Shown here piece after piece: positions 35,412-43,814 of a DNA stretch of 64,000 nucleotides. The translations under genes and the position numbers were made by a program. The stretch spans positions 91,284 through 155,283 of the forward strand of contig JBFWWP010000011.1 in NCBI GenBank assembly GCA_050246115.1. Reading direction: 5' to 3'. The first letter of the stretch is position 1. Each line of letters begins with the position of its first letter. The notes under the pieces are model-generated. The model was not told where the DNA came from. It ran no database searches and was given only the letters and a program-made list of their open reading frames with translations. The stretch comes from JBFWWP01 sp050246115. Lineage in GTDB: Bacteria; Planctomycetota; UBA8108; UBA1146; JAJFFE01.

Positions 35412-36788
35412 TCAACGTTGAGCGTCGCGGATGGGGAGCCCGTCACGGGGCGGTGCGAGGTTCGCCTCGGGCGCCGGCTCGACGGGGCCCGAGAGATCAC
35501 CGGTCCTCGGGAGCGGCGTCGTGAACGCACGCCCGAGGCGTACGTCGAGCGCAGCGATCAGCCCCTTCTCCGATGGGTAGAGCGATCGCTCCAAGGGCAG
35601 CAGTCGCTCGCGGAGTGTCGCCGCACGCTGACGGTCACCGATGACTTCCTCAGCGATCGCCGCGTGCAGGAGCAAGCGCGGATCCGGGGTTCCGTGAGCC
35701 AAGGCGAGCCGCTGGATCGGCAGCGCCTCGCTCTCGAACCCGGCGCGCAACAGGGCCCACGCGATGGCGTCGAGCGTGTGCACATCGCGACGCGCACGAG
35801 CTTCGGTGACGGCCAGTCGCAGTGCGCGCAGCGATTCCTGGCCGTGGGTCGCGAGGTACAGCGACACGATGCGCGGGTCGTCTTCGGCCCCGCCGGCGAG
35901 GAGTCGTCGCTCGGTGTCGCGAGCGTCGTCCCATCGCTGCGCAGCACGCTGCGCCTCGATCAGGGGCCAGAGGAAGCGTGGCTCTGGGCAAGCGCGGGCG
36001 GCAGCGCCGAGCGTTTCGCAAGCCGCGTCGGGTCGACCGTCGATGAGGTCGCAGTGTCCGACGAGGAGGCGCGCGAGCGGGAACTCCGGTACGGCTGCCA
36101 TGGCGCTCGCGGCGAGCTGGCGGGCCGCGTCGACCCGCCCCAGCGACAAGATCAACTCGCCGAGCCGTACGCGGTGCCAAGCGTCGACTTCCGCGTCCGG
36201 TCCGGTACTCCGCGCCGCGCGAGCCAAGGACTCGATCGCACCTGCGAGGTCGCCGCGGAGCCACCGCAAGTGCGCCGCGCGGCCGTAGGCGACAGGGCTT
36301 GGTCGTAACTCCATCATGCGCTGGTACGGTGTAATCGCTTCGTCGACGCCGCCGCGGTCGACGACGGTGTCGCCCAGCAGAGCGTGGTCGGCCCAAGACC
36401 CGCGACTCGCGACGAGCCGACGCGCCACGGCTTCGGCCTCCTCGAAGCGATGGAGGCTGTGGAGTGCGTGACCGCGGAGCAAGAGCGCTTCGAGATCGTC
36501 GTGGTCCTCCGCGAGTGCTGCACGCGCGGCCGAATCGGCGAGTCCATAGTTGCCGGGATCCTGGGTACGGCGCGCCACGGCCACGAACGCCCACCCGAGT
36601 GCGTGCAAGGCCGCGACCCCGCCGCCCTCGTGGACCGCAGCCTGGGCGTTACGAACGCGTTCGTCGGCCGGCGATGAGCCGCGATGCGGTACGAGGTGAA
36701 GTTCTTGGGCGAAGATCGGCGCAACGACGAGGAACATAGTCAGAACTCCCACGGCGACGCCGTGAGCCCATCGGGACGCACGCTGCAT
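35412..36788 (-). CDS. Secreted TPR-repeat protein
   Basis: A 458-residue protein with an N-terminal signal peptide (VAVGVLTMFLVVAPIFAQ, residues 10-27). The rest is helical tandem repeat: about eight TPR-like units can be followed from AALHALGWAF to HAAIAEEVIGDRQRAATLRE, with conserved A and G positions at the 34-residue period. It is the first gene of the operon with DUF4331 and the small secreted protein, and lies divergent to the ECF sigma factor. It probably acts as an exported scaffold for the DUF4331 protein; this is inferred from co-occurrence. Confidence 0.82.
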   Translation of the reverse strand: MQRASRWAHGVAVGVLTMFLVVAPIFAQELHLVPHRGSSPADERVRNAQAAVHEGGGVAALHALGWAFVAVARRTQDPGNYGLADSAARAALAEDHDDLEALLLRGHALHSLHRFEEAEAVARRLVASRGSWADHALLGDTVVDRGGVDEAITPYQRMMELRPSPVAYGRAAHLRWLRGDLAGAIESLARAARSTGPDAEVDAWHRVRLGELILSLGRVDAARQLAASAMAAVPEFPLARLLVGHCDLIDGRPDAACETLGAAARACPEPRFLWPLIEAQRAAQRWDDARDTERRLLAGGAEDDPRIVSLYLATHGQESLRALRLAVTEARARRDVHTLDAIAWALLRAGFESEALPIQRLALAHGTPDPRLLLHAAIAEEVIGDRQRAATLRERLLPLERSLYPSEKGLIAALDVRLGRAFTTPLPRTGDLSGPVEPAPEANLAPPRDGLPIRDAQR

Positions 36789-37143
36789 GACTCGGGCTCC
36801 GTTCCAACGAGAGTCACCCGTGCTACGCGTGGTGGGCGGCTGGCGGATTCACGATTCTCGAAGTTCGAATCCAAGGACGGGCGTCGGAGCGAAGCCTCTG
36901 CGAGTCCCAGATCGAGCGCGCCATTAGCTTGCTTCAGGGCTAGTAGGTCGCGGGGCCGCCAGCAACTCGTTTCCGATCGTGTCCGCTCGTGGTAGCTTCT
37001 CGTCGACGACCGGAGCGGCGCTTTCGGTTGCAGTCGGCGCGAGCCGCGCCGCGTGCTCGTCGCGGGCTGATCGCTCGCCGAGACGGTTGGGGAGGTCCGC
37101 AGTTGTCGACGTGCGCGAACGAGTACCGTGAATCGAGCCACGA
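36789..37143. other. Divergent promoter region between the TPR operon and the ECF sigma factor
   Basis: These 355 bp should carry both promoters, perhaps including an ECF-type autoregulatory site. No reading frame with protein character was seen, and no promoter could be assigned with confidence. Confidence 0.4.
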
Positions 37144-37719
37144 GTGAGTGATCCACCGGCCCGACTCCTGGCAGCGCACGACGCGGACGACGCCGTTCTC
37201 TTACAGCGCATCGGTTCGGGAGATGAGCGTGGTTTCGAACTCCTCTACGACCGCCACGTCGATTCGGTGTACGGCCTGATTCTGCGCATCGTGAAGCACC
37301 GTGGCGATGCGGAGGATGTGCTGCAAGAGGTGTGGATCCAAGTTTGGCGTCGGGCTGCGAGTTTCGACCCGGAGCGTGGCGCGGTCGTCGCGTGGCTGTT
37401 CACGATCGCGCGCACGCGAGCGCTCGACTGTCTCCGGCGTCACGGCGGCAAGCCACGCGGGATGGATCCGCTGCCCGTCGATCGCTTGGAAGAGGTGCCG
37501 CGGGCCATGGTCGAGGGCCATGCCCTCGACGTTCGGGCAGCGCTCGACGCAATACCGGCCCGCGAGCGGAAGATCCTAGAGATCGCGTACTTCGACGGCC
37601 TCACTCAACTCGAGATCGCCCGGCAGCTGAACGCGCCGATCGGCAGCGTGAAAACGTGGATGCGGCGCGGTTTGTTGCGGCTTCGCTCGATCCTGACGAA
37701 AGGACCGGACGGTGCCTGA
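37144..37719 (+). CDS. ECF-family RNA polymerase sigma factor
   Basis: A 191-residue group 4 sigma factor with only regions 2 and 4. Region 2 is ALLYDRHVDSVYGLILRI-like, with GDAEDVLQEVWIQVWRRA at about residues 57-74. Region 4 is IPARERKILEIAYFDGLTQL followed by the helix-turn-helix EIARQLNAPIGSVKTWMRRG. GTG 37144 has a weak ribosome-binding site. It overlaps its anti-sigma factor gene by 8 bp (37712-37719), and it resembles the SigK/RskA pair in arrangement. The divergent TPR-DUF4331 operon is a probable target. Confidence 0.93.
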   Translation: MSDPPARLLAAHDADDAVLLQRIGSGDERGFELLYDRHVDSVYGLILRIVKHRGDAEDVLQEVWIQVWRRAASFDPERGAVVAWLFTIARTRALDCLRRHGGKPRGMDPLPVDRLEEVPRAMVEGHALDVRAALDAIPARERKILEIAYFDGLTQLEIARQLNAPIGSVKTWMRRGLLRLRSILTKGPDGA

Positions 37720-38548
37720 GTCGCGCGACCCTCACGAGCACTACTTCGAACTTTGTGCCGGCGAGGCTCTCGGCAGCCTCGACCCCGCCCAGCAACAGCA
37801 ACTCGCGGAGCACCTGCAGCAGGGGTGCGCCCGGTGCCGGGCGTCGCTCCGACGCCTGCGGGAGACCGCCGCCGAGTTGGCCTATGGCGCGGATCCGGTA
37901 CCCCCACGACCCGAGATCAAGCGCGAGATTCTTCAGGCGATTCGGCGCGTCGGGGCGGGCTCTCCGACCTCCCCCGGGGTGCCCCCGACGTCGCGTCGCG
38001 GCGCATCGGCACGGTCGCGCTTGGCGTGGGCGTTGGCGGGTGGGGGCTGGGCTGCTGCCGCGATCCTGACGGTCGTCGTCATCCACTTGCTGCGGGTGTC
38101 CGAAGAAGCCGAGCTGCAACTCGCCGCCAACCGTGTGCAGCTGACTCAGCTCGAGGAGCGCATCGGTCGTGAAGAACTGTGGGGGGACGTCGTCACGTCG
38201 CGACAGTCCGAGATCGTGGTGCTTCTCCCCACCGCGCACGGCTTGCCGGACCTCGAGGCGCGTGTCTTCTACGATCCAAGCACCGAGCGGGCGGTGGTCG
38301 TCATCGAGAATCTGCAGGCGCCCGAGGGCAAGGACTTTCAGCTGTGGGCGATCCACAGTGGAGTTCCGGCGAGCCTCGGGGTCCTCGACGCGACCGAGGA
38401 CGGTCACGCGGTGCTGCGTTTGGCGGGAGTGGGCCGGCGCGACCTCCTGAACGCTTTCGCGGTCTCGCTCGAGAACCAAGGCGGTTCCCGATCCAGCCAA
38501 CCCGAAGGCGAGGTGATCCTCATGGGGAGTGTGCCGTCGACGAATTGA
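37712..38548 (+). CDS. RskA-like anti-sigma factor with zinc-binding N-terminus
   Basis: A 278-residue single-pass inner-membrane protein. The cytoplasmic N-terminus carries a ZAS-like zinc site (His34, Cys39, Cys42 in EHLQQGCARC) that would bind the sigma factor. A TM helix spans about residues 104-127. The periplasmic domain (about 165-278) matches the RskA C-terminal domain, with LPDLEARVFYDPSTERAVVV and GKDFQLWAIHSGVPASLGVL. Release of the upstream sigma factor presumably follows signal-dependent degradation. GTG 37712 overlaps the sigma gene. Confidence 0.92.
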   Translation: MPESRDPHEHYFELCAGEALGSLDPAQQQQLAEHLQQGCARCRASLRRLRETAAELAYGADPVPPRPEIKREILQAIRRVGAGSPTSPGVPPTSRRGASARSRLAWALAGGGWAAAAILTVVVIHLLRVSEEAELQLAANRVQLTQLEERIGREELWGDVVTSRQSEIVVLLPTAHGLPDLEARVFYDPSTERAVVVIENLQAPEGKDFQLWAIHSGVPASLGVLDATEDGHAVLRLAGVGRRDLLNAFAVSLENQGGSRSSQPEGEVILMGSVPSTN

Positions 38549-38727
38549 ACCGGTACCGGTGAACCCAGTGGGGCCCGGCGGCCACTGGAGTTCGCGGCCA
38601 CGACCCTCGCTGCCACGCCGCCGCGCGGAGTCGACGCACGGCAAAGAGCCGCGAGTGGAGTAGCCGCACCGTAGGCACTGTAGACCCGGAGCGGCGGGAG
38701 CGGGGAGCACCCGGGGCCCCAAGCAAG

Positions 38728-38760
38728 AACCCCGCCCGTGCTCAGCACTTGCGGGGTTTC
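38728..38760. terminator. Bidirectional-looking intrinsic terminator
   Basis: AACCCCGC (38728-38735) pairs with GCGGGGTT (38751-38758) around a 15-base loop. T-rich sequence follows on either strand. It can end both the anti-sigma transcript (plus) and the tRNA-Thr transcript (minus). Confidence 0.7.
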
Positions 38761-38770
38761 TGAATTTCAG

Positions 38771-38843
38771 AGCCGGCGAGGAGATTTGAACTCCTGACCT
38801 CATCATTACGAATGACGTGCTCTACCGACTGAGCTACGCCGGC
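38771..38843 (-). tRNA. tRNA-Thr (anticodon CGT)
   Basis: A complete 73-nt cloverleaf: acceptor GCCGGCG/CGCCGGC, D-stem GCTC/GAGC, anticodon stem CGTCA/TGATG with loop TTCGTAA, and T-loop TTCAAAT. The discriminator is T, and no CCA is encoded. It lies 27 bp downstream of xerC on the same strand, so it may be read through from xerC. Confidence 0.97.
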
Positions 38844-38870
38844 GTGGATTGACGAAACGAGCGCGGGAGT

Positions 38871-39845
38871 CTACCCAGGCGCGTGAGCCGCCGCAATCCC
38901 CTCCGCCAAAACCTCGTCCGCGTCCACAACCGGGGAGTGGGCCGAGCCGGCAGCGTGCGTCTGCACGTCGTCGGCGCCGCGCGGGTGCGCATCCTTGTAG
39001 ACTTGCGCCAATCGCTCATGGGTGAGGTGCGTGTAGATCTGCGTCGTCGCGAGGTGCTTGTGTCCGAGCAGCTCCTGGACGACCCGCAGATTCGCCCCGC
39101 CATCGAGGAGGTGGGTGGCGAACGAATGGCGCAGGGAGTGCGGGCTCGTGCGGTGGTCGAGTCCGGTCTGCTGGATGTACTTGTCGAGGATCTTGCGGAT
39201 CGAACGGTCGGAGATGCGCTTCCCGAAGCGGTTCAGGAACACCGGCCCTGGCACCCTCGTGCTCCAGTCGGCGGGCAACCGTTGGCGATAGCCGCGGAGC
39301 GCAGCGACCGACTCGGTGCCAATGGGAACGATCCGCTCCTTGCGACCCTTGCCGCGAGCGCGAACCAACCCCTGCTCGAAGTCGATGTCTTCCCAATTCA
39401 GGGCCACGAGCTCGCTCACCCTCAAGCCGGAGCTGTAGAGCGTCTCCAAGATCGCACGGTCGCGCAGGCCGCCGAGCGAATCGGTCTTCGGCGATGCGAG
39501 CAGCGTCTCCATCTCGCGGACCGTGAGGAAGTGCGGCAGGTTCTTGTCGACCTTGGGCGTGCGCACGTCCTGGAACGGGTTGCGTTCGGCGCGCCCTTCT
39601 CGTTTGAGGTACCGGAAGTAGCAGCGGATCGCAGCAAGTTTGCGCACGATGGTGCTCTTCGAGTAGCTCTGAACGTTGAGGTGCGAGAGATAGCGTCTGA
39701 CCTGGTACGTGTCGAGTTCGACGAGGCGCTCGAGGTCTTGCGCTTCGAAGAACTCCTGCAGCTGTCGGAGATCGCGCTGATAGGCGCGTAGGGTCTCGGG
39801 GCTGAGGTTCCGCTCCTTGGCGAGGTGATTCAGAAATGGCTGCAT
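38871..39845 (-). CDS. xerC: Tyrosine recombinase XerC
   Basis: A 324-residue site-specific recombinase that should resolve chromosome dimers at dif together with XerD. It has the SAM-like N-terminal core-binding domain, then catalytic residues Arg142 (SGLRVSE), His236/Arg239 (PHSLRHSFATHLLDGG), His262 (LGHKHLATTQ) and Tyr271 (IYTHL). ATG 39845 has AAAGGGA upstream. The tail after about residue 288 is an extra 35-residue disordered stretch ending AEGIAAAHAPG. xerD cannot be excluded without comparison to paralogues; the pattern is closest to XerC. Confidence 0.92.
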   Translation of the reverse strand: MQPFLNHLAKERNLSPETLRAYQRDLRQLQEFFEAQDLERLVELDTYQVRRYLSHLNVQSYSKSTIVRKLAAIRCYFRYLKREGRAERNPFQDVRTPKVDKNLPHFLTVREMETLLASPKTDSLGGLRDRAILETLYSSGLRVSELVALNWEDIDFEQGLVRARGKGRKERIVPIGTESVAALRGYRQRLPADWSTRVPGPVFLNRFGKRISDRSIRKILDKYIQQTGLDHRTSPHSLRHSFATHLLDGGANLRVVQELLGHKHLATTQIYTHLTHERLAQVYKDAHPRGADDVQTHAAGSAHSPVVDADEVLAEGIAAAHAPG

Positions 39846-40008
39846 GGTCCCTTTCAGATCGCCGCGCGGGCGACCTCGATGCTCGCGAATGGGATCCGTG
39901 GATCCGAACTCGCGGTCTCGACGCCGTCGGCGATCAGCCTAATCGCTTCCCCTCCGGTTGCACAACTTCGTTCGCGCCTCTGTGCCGCAACTCTCGGCTG
40001 TCTCTGGA

Positions 40009-40215
40009 TCACAGCGACTGATGGAGCTGGCCCAGGAGCCCCCGTGCGATCTCCCGCGCATGGTCGCGGTGCAGGAAGCCGGGCGGGCTGTTTGCCGGGT
40101 CCTCGTCGTGGTCGAGAATCGCCTCGAGCAACTCGGGGAACGACTCGCGGTCGTAGAGGAAACAGTACTCCTCTCGATCGAGCACCACCATCACGGAGCG
40201 ATCCGAGTTTTTCAT
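40009..40215 (-). CDS. Small acidic protein, unknown function (68 aa)
   Basis: A 68-residue protein. Its ATG overlaps the stop of the preceding lipoprotein gene (ATGA, 40212-40215), so it is the third gene of the TolB-like operon. The sequence has VMVVLDREEYCFLYDRESF then helical ELLEAILDHDEDPANSPPGF and LHRDHAREIARGLLGQL. No known family was recognised. The overlap and protein-like composition make it likely to be real. Confidence 0.65.
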   Translation of the reverse strand: MKNSDRSVMVVLDREEYCFLYDRESFPELLEAILDHDEDPANSPPGFLHRDHAREIARGLLGQLHQSL

Positions 40216-41021
40216 CGGCGCACCCACTTTCGTTCTGTATTTGCCTCGCGGCCTTCGAGCCCCTCTCCGTCGTCGAGGCGCGAGAAGCACTCCTTCAGCG
40301 TCTCGTAGACGACGAATGCCATGAACCGATCGGACACCCGCGTGACGCGATCGACCGCGTTCAGGCCGCGGTCGTCGTCGCGCTGCGCCGCCGCGTACTG
40401 TTCGATGGCGCGGACCACCGCGGGGTCGTCCGCCCGCAGCACCGACTGGAAACGGAGTCGCGGTTCGCGCCGCCGGCTGCCGGCCGCGACCGGATCGCCT
40501 CCTTGGCGGTCGAGCGCGAGCACGTCGCGTCCGGACGTCCCGGCGAACGAAGGCGGCGCGTAGAAGTCGATCTCCAGGTGGGCGCGAGGCGGGTAGTACG
40601 GGTCGAAGCGGAGCACGTCGATGCGCAGGAGTCCACGGGCCGAGTCGGGCAGTTCCGGCAGCTGGCCGGCCTGCATCCGGACCTGATCGGGCGCCACTAC
40701 CCGCACTCGCTCGACGCCTTGGACTCGGAGCAACTCGCCGCGGAGGTGTTCGGTCCACGCGGATGAAGACGCGGCATCCTCCGCGGCGACCGGGACGATG
40801 GCGATTTCGTCGAGTTCCGCGATCGGGTTCGCGATCGTCGGGAGTCGTGGTGGCGCGAAGAATGAGTTCACGAACGCGCAGCCGCTCGCGCTGAGGGCGA
40901 GGCTCAACGCGCAGAACGCGATGACGACGGAGCGGTAGCGACGGGGAGCGACGCTGGCCTCGACGTGAGGGGGCGCCGCGCGCGTGATCCGTGCTGCGGG
41001 TCGAACCACCGAAGGGCTCAC
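40212..41021 (-). CDS. Lipoprotein of unknown function, TolB-linked
   Basis: A 269-residue lipoprotein. The real start is GTG 41021 overlapping the TolB-like stop, with GGAGG seven bases upstream; the longer open frame before it is the shadow of the TolB-like gene. The signal peptide ends in lipobox SASGCAF. The mature protein has an alpha/beta domain starting AELDEIAIVPVAAEDA, as in YajG/GNA1162-like lipoproteins that handle periplasmic or outer-membrane assembly, and ends in a basic tail. It is the middle gene of a three-gene operon. Confidence 0.75.
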   Translation of the reverse strand: MSPSVVRPAARITRAAPPHVEASVAPRRYRSVVIAFCALSLALSASGCAFVNSFFAPPRLPTIANPIAELDEIAIVPVAAEDAASSSAWTEHLRGELLRVQGVERVRVVAPDQVRMQAGQLPELPDSARGLLRIDVLRFDPYYPPRAHLEIDFYAPPSFAGTSGRDVLALDRQGGDPVAAGSRRREPRLRFQSVLRADDPAVVRAIEQYAAAQRDDDRGLNAVDRVTRVSDRFMAFVVYETLKECFSRLDDGEGLEGREANTERKWVRR

Positions 41022-42064
41022 GGGCGACCTCCGCTCGGCAGCGGCATGCCGTCGTCGCCGAACAGCGTGCGCGGGTCGACGGGCTTCACGCTCCAGATGC
41101 CCGGGGTCCCACCTCGCAATGACGTGAAGTAGATGCGACCGTCGAGACCCCAGTTGGGAGCGTAGTCCTCGCTCGGGTGCTCGGTGAGCTGGTAGCGGTA
41201 ACCGCCTTCGAGGTCCACGATCCACAGGTCGTCGGCGCGCGGCGGATCGAACGGGCGTTCCTCCGGGCTGCGAGCGGTCGCGAACACCATGCGACGCGAG
41301 TTGGGGGCCCACGAGGGCTGGATCGATGCGCGATCTTCTGCGGTCGCGATCTCGCGCGGAGACCCTCCTTCGACCTCGACGACCCAGATTCCGTGCCAGC
41401 CTCGACCCCGCATTGACGGACGCTGAAACGCGAGGAGCGCGCCGTCCGGGGACCACTCCGGGTACATTCCCGGGCCGAGCTTGGTTCGTCGCTGACCGTC
41501 TAGATCGATGATCCAGATGTTCCACTGGTCGTCTTCGAGCATGCAGTAGGCGATGCGCTTCGCTTCGGGTGACCATGTCGGATGGATCTCGTCCGCCGGC
41601 GAGTTCGTGAGCTGCATCAGGCCGTTGCCGCCGCTCGCCGGAACGACCAGAATGTCGTAGTTCCCATAGCGGTTGGAGGCGAATGCGATCTTGTTGCCGT
41701 CGGGGGAGAACTTGGGCTGGATGTCCGACGCCGCGCCGTTGGTCTTCTGGGTCACTCCGCCGCCGCGCAGGTCCTTGCTGAACACCTTGGGCGCGGTCGT
41801 GAAGCGCGTCGACGAGAAGACGATGCGAGTGCCGTCGGGGGAGACGTCGACGTCGAAGTCGGCGCCCTCGCGGCCGTCGGTTTCGACGCGAGCGTCGGTG
41901 TACAGACGCCCGCGGAGCGGCCAAGCTGGCTCGCTCGTCGGCGGCATCGCGGTGAGCCGGGGGGAATCGTCAGCAGTCGGGCCCGCCTGGGGTGTGGCGG
42001 CGACCCGGCAACCCAGCGCCGAGAGCACCACCCCGGTGAGGAGCAACCGTCTCGTGATCGACAT
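41018..42064 (-). CDS. TolB-like beta-propeller lipoprotein
   Basis: A 348-residue exported protein. ATG 42064 has AAGGAAG upstream; the longer frame upstream overlaps pabB antisense and is rejected. The signal ends LSALGC, a lipobox. The body consists of WD40/TolB-type PD40 blades: VSPDGTRIVFSSTRF, FSPDGNKIAFASNRYGNYDI, WSPEAKRIAYC, WSPDGALLAFQR and WAPNSRRMVFATAR. It lacks the N-terminal TolB domain, so it is a propeller-only relative, not TolB itself. It is divergent from pabB. Confidence 0.87.
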   Translation of the reverse strand: MSITRRLLLTGVVLSALGCRVAATPQAGPTADDSPRLTAMPPTSEPAWPLRGRLYTDARVETDGREGADFDVDVSPDGTRIVFSSTRFTTAPKVFSKDLRGGGVTQKTNGAASDIQPKFSPDGNKIAFASNRYGNYDILVVPASGGNGLMQLTNSPADEIHPTWSPEAKRIAYCMLEDDQWNIWIIDLDGQRRTKLGPGMYPEWSPDGALLAFQRPSMRGRGWHGIWVVEVEGGSPREIATAEDRASIQPSWAPNSRRMVFATARSPEERPFDPPRADDLWIVDLEGGYRYQLTEHPSEDYAPNWGLDGRIYFTSLRGGTPGIWSVKPVDPRTLFGDDGMPLPSGGRP

Positions 42065-42256
42065 GGTCTTCCTTGTATCCCTTCGTGGCGGAACCGTCGG
42101 CCGCTTCTGGCAGTCGCGTGTCCCCCTATCTTTCGGACCGTCGCGGGCTCGGCTGGAGCCGCGAGCTTCCGATTCCATCTCCGCGCCTCGATTCGCGCGC
42201 TTCCCGAGTGGGGCACGGGAGCCAACCCGACGGCCGCGAACCCAAGGGACCGACCG

Positions 42257-43762
42257 ATGACCGATCGACCCTTCGACGCGCCGGCCCGCGTGCGTGAGAT
42301 CTTCGATCTCCCGCCGCTCGCGCGCCTCATCGATCGCTTGCGAACGAAGGCCGCAGGCAGCCGGCCCTTCGTACTCGAGACCGGGCTCGCGGTCGGGGCC
42401 TCGGCGCGTTGGCACATTCTGGGCGCGTACCCGGTCGGCGAGGCGCGGGTGGAAGGTGGTGAGTGGTGCACTTCGGTTGGATCGACGGTGTGCCGCGGAA
42501 CGACGGATCCCTGGGACGCGCTTGCGGCCTGGTGGCGCGCGTGGGGAAACGTGGCGACCCAGGGCGCCTGGGAGGTGTCGCCGGGAGCGGGGACATCGAT
42601 GGGCGCTGCGTCGATGGGCGCTGCGTCGGTGGGCGCTGCGTCGATGGACCCTACGTCGATGAACCTCGAGTTCTGGGGAGGTGCGGTCGGCTACCTGGGG
42701 TACGAACTGGGCACCCGACTGGAGGCTATCCCCGTGCGCGAGGAGGCCGAGATCGCCACGCCCGATCTGCACCTCCATCTCTACGACGAAGTGCTCCTCC
42801 TCGATCGTGACTCCGAGCGTGCGTACTTCGTGCATCGTGGGCGCGCGCAGCAACGAGAGCGCGAGTGGTGGGTCGGCGCCGTCGAGGGCGAGGGCCTGAC
42901 CCCCGGCGACGCCGCGCAGGCAGCCCTCGGAGTCGAGGAGGTGAGCCTCGCCGAATCCGAGTACCTGCGGCTGGTGAGCGAGGTCCGTGAGCGGATCGCG
43001 GACGGCGAAGTGTACGAGATGAACCTCTGCCGACGCCATGCGCTCCGGGGCGCACCGTCGGCATGGGAGCTGCACCGACGGTTGCGCGCGTGGCAGCCGG
43101 TACCGTACGGGGCTCTGCTACCGTGGGATCCGGTCGCGGTGATCTCGGCGTCACCCGAGTGCTTCTTGAGACGTCGCGGGGCCGAGGTGCTCACGCGTCC
43201 CATCAAGGGGACTGCTGCCCGGAGCCACGATCCCGCCGAAAATCGAGCGCGCGCGCAAGCGCTCCTCGCCAGCGACAAACAGCGCGCTGAACTCGCCATG
43301 ATCATCGACCTCGAGCGCAATGATCTCGGACGCGTGTGTACCCCCGGATCCGTCGAGGTGGTCGAGGAGGCGGTCGTCGAAGAGTACTCCACAGTCCTGC
43401 ACACCGTCGCGACTGTGCGCGGCCGCCTGGGCGCAGATCATGACCCGTGGCCGCTCCTCCGCGCGACCTTCCCTGGCGGGTCGATCACCGGCGCTCCGAA
43501 GATCGCGGCGATGAAGGTGATTCGCCAGCTGGAGCCCGTCGCCCGCAAGGTCTACACCGGTGCGATCGGCTGGCTCGCACCGAACGGTGATCTCGACCTG
43601 AGCATCGCGATTCGTACGCTCTTCCAGCACGACGGAACGACTTACTACTCGGTGGGTAGTGCGATCACGTGGGACTCCGATCCCGTGGACGAACTGCGCG
43701 AACTCGAGGCGAAGGGCGCGGCGATCCGTGCCGCCCTGCTCGGGCAACCGAGAGTCGAGTGA
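42257..43762 (+). CDS. pabB: Aminodeoxychorismate synthase component I
   Basis: A 501-residue chorismate-utilising enzyme making 4-amino-4-deoxychorismate for folate. It has the N-terminal tryptophan-synthase-fold domain, then the chorismate-binding domain with SASPECFLRR, RPIKGTAARS, ELAMIIDLERNDLGRVC and FPGGSITGAPKIAAMK. The lysine in PIKGT marks the PabB branch rather than TrpE. Near residues 114-136 an insert of tandem five-residue repeats (based on SMGAA) breaks the N-terminal domain; see the repeat entry. No amidotransferase subunit is encoded alongside. Confidence 0.9.
   Translation: MTDRPFDAPARVREIFDLPPLARLIDRLRTKAAGSRPFVLETGLAVGASARWHILGAYPVGEARVEGGEWCTSVGSTVCRGTTDPWDALAAWWRAWGNVATQGAWEVSPGAGTSMGAASMGAASVGAASMDPTSMNLEFWGGAVGYLGYELGTRLEAIPVREEAEIATPDLHLHLYDEVLLLDRDSERAYFVHRGRAQQREREWWVGAVEGEGLTPGDAAQAALGVEEVSLAESEYLRLVSEVRERIADGEVYEMNLCRRHALRGAPSAWELHRRLRAWQPVPYGALLPWDPVAVISASPECFLRRRGAEVLTRPIKGTAARSHDPAENRARAQALLASDKQRAELAMIIDLERNDLGRVCTPGSVEVVEEAVVEEYSTVLHTVATVRGRLGADHDPWPLLRATFPGGSITGAPKIAAMKVIRQLEPVARKVYTGAIGWLAPNGDLDLSIAIRTLFQHDGTTYYSVGSAITWDSDPVDELRELEAKGAAIRAALLGQPRVE
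42595..42665 (+). repeat. 15-bp tandem repeat inside pabB
   Basis: Four to five copies of a 15-bp unit (tcgatgggcgctgcg and variants) encode the degenerate SMGAA repeats within pabB. The number is likely variable between strains. The frame stays open. Confidence 0.85.
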
Positions 43763-43814
43763 TGCCGAGGCTCGAGGAACGGCGATCTCGTGGTGGCTCG
43801 TCGCACACCCTTGG

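Noticed and set aside
41022..41924. Long N-terminal extension of the lipoprotein gene
   Set aside because: This part is the out-of-frame shadow of the TolB-like gene; the true start is GTG 41021 with GGAGG upstream.
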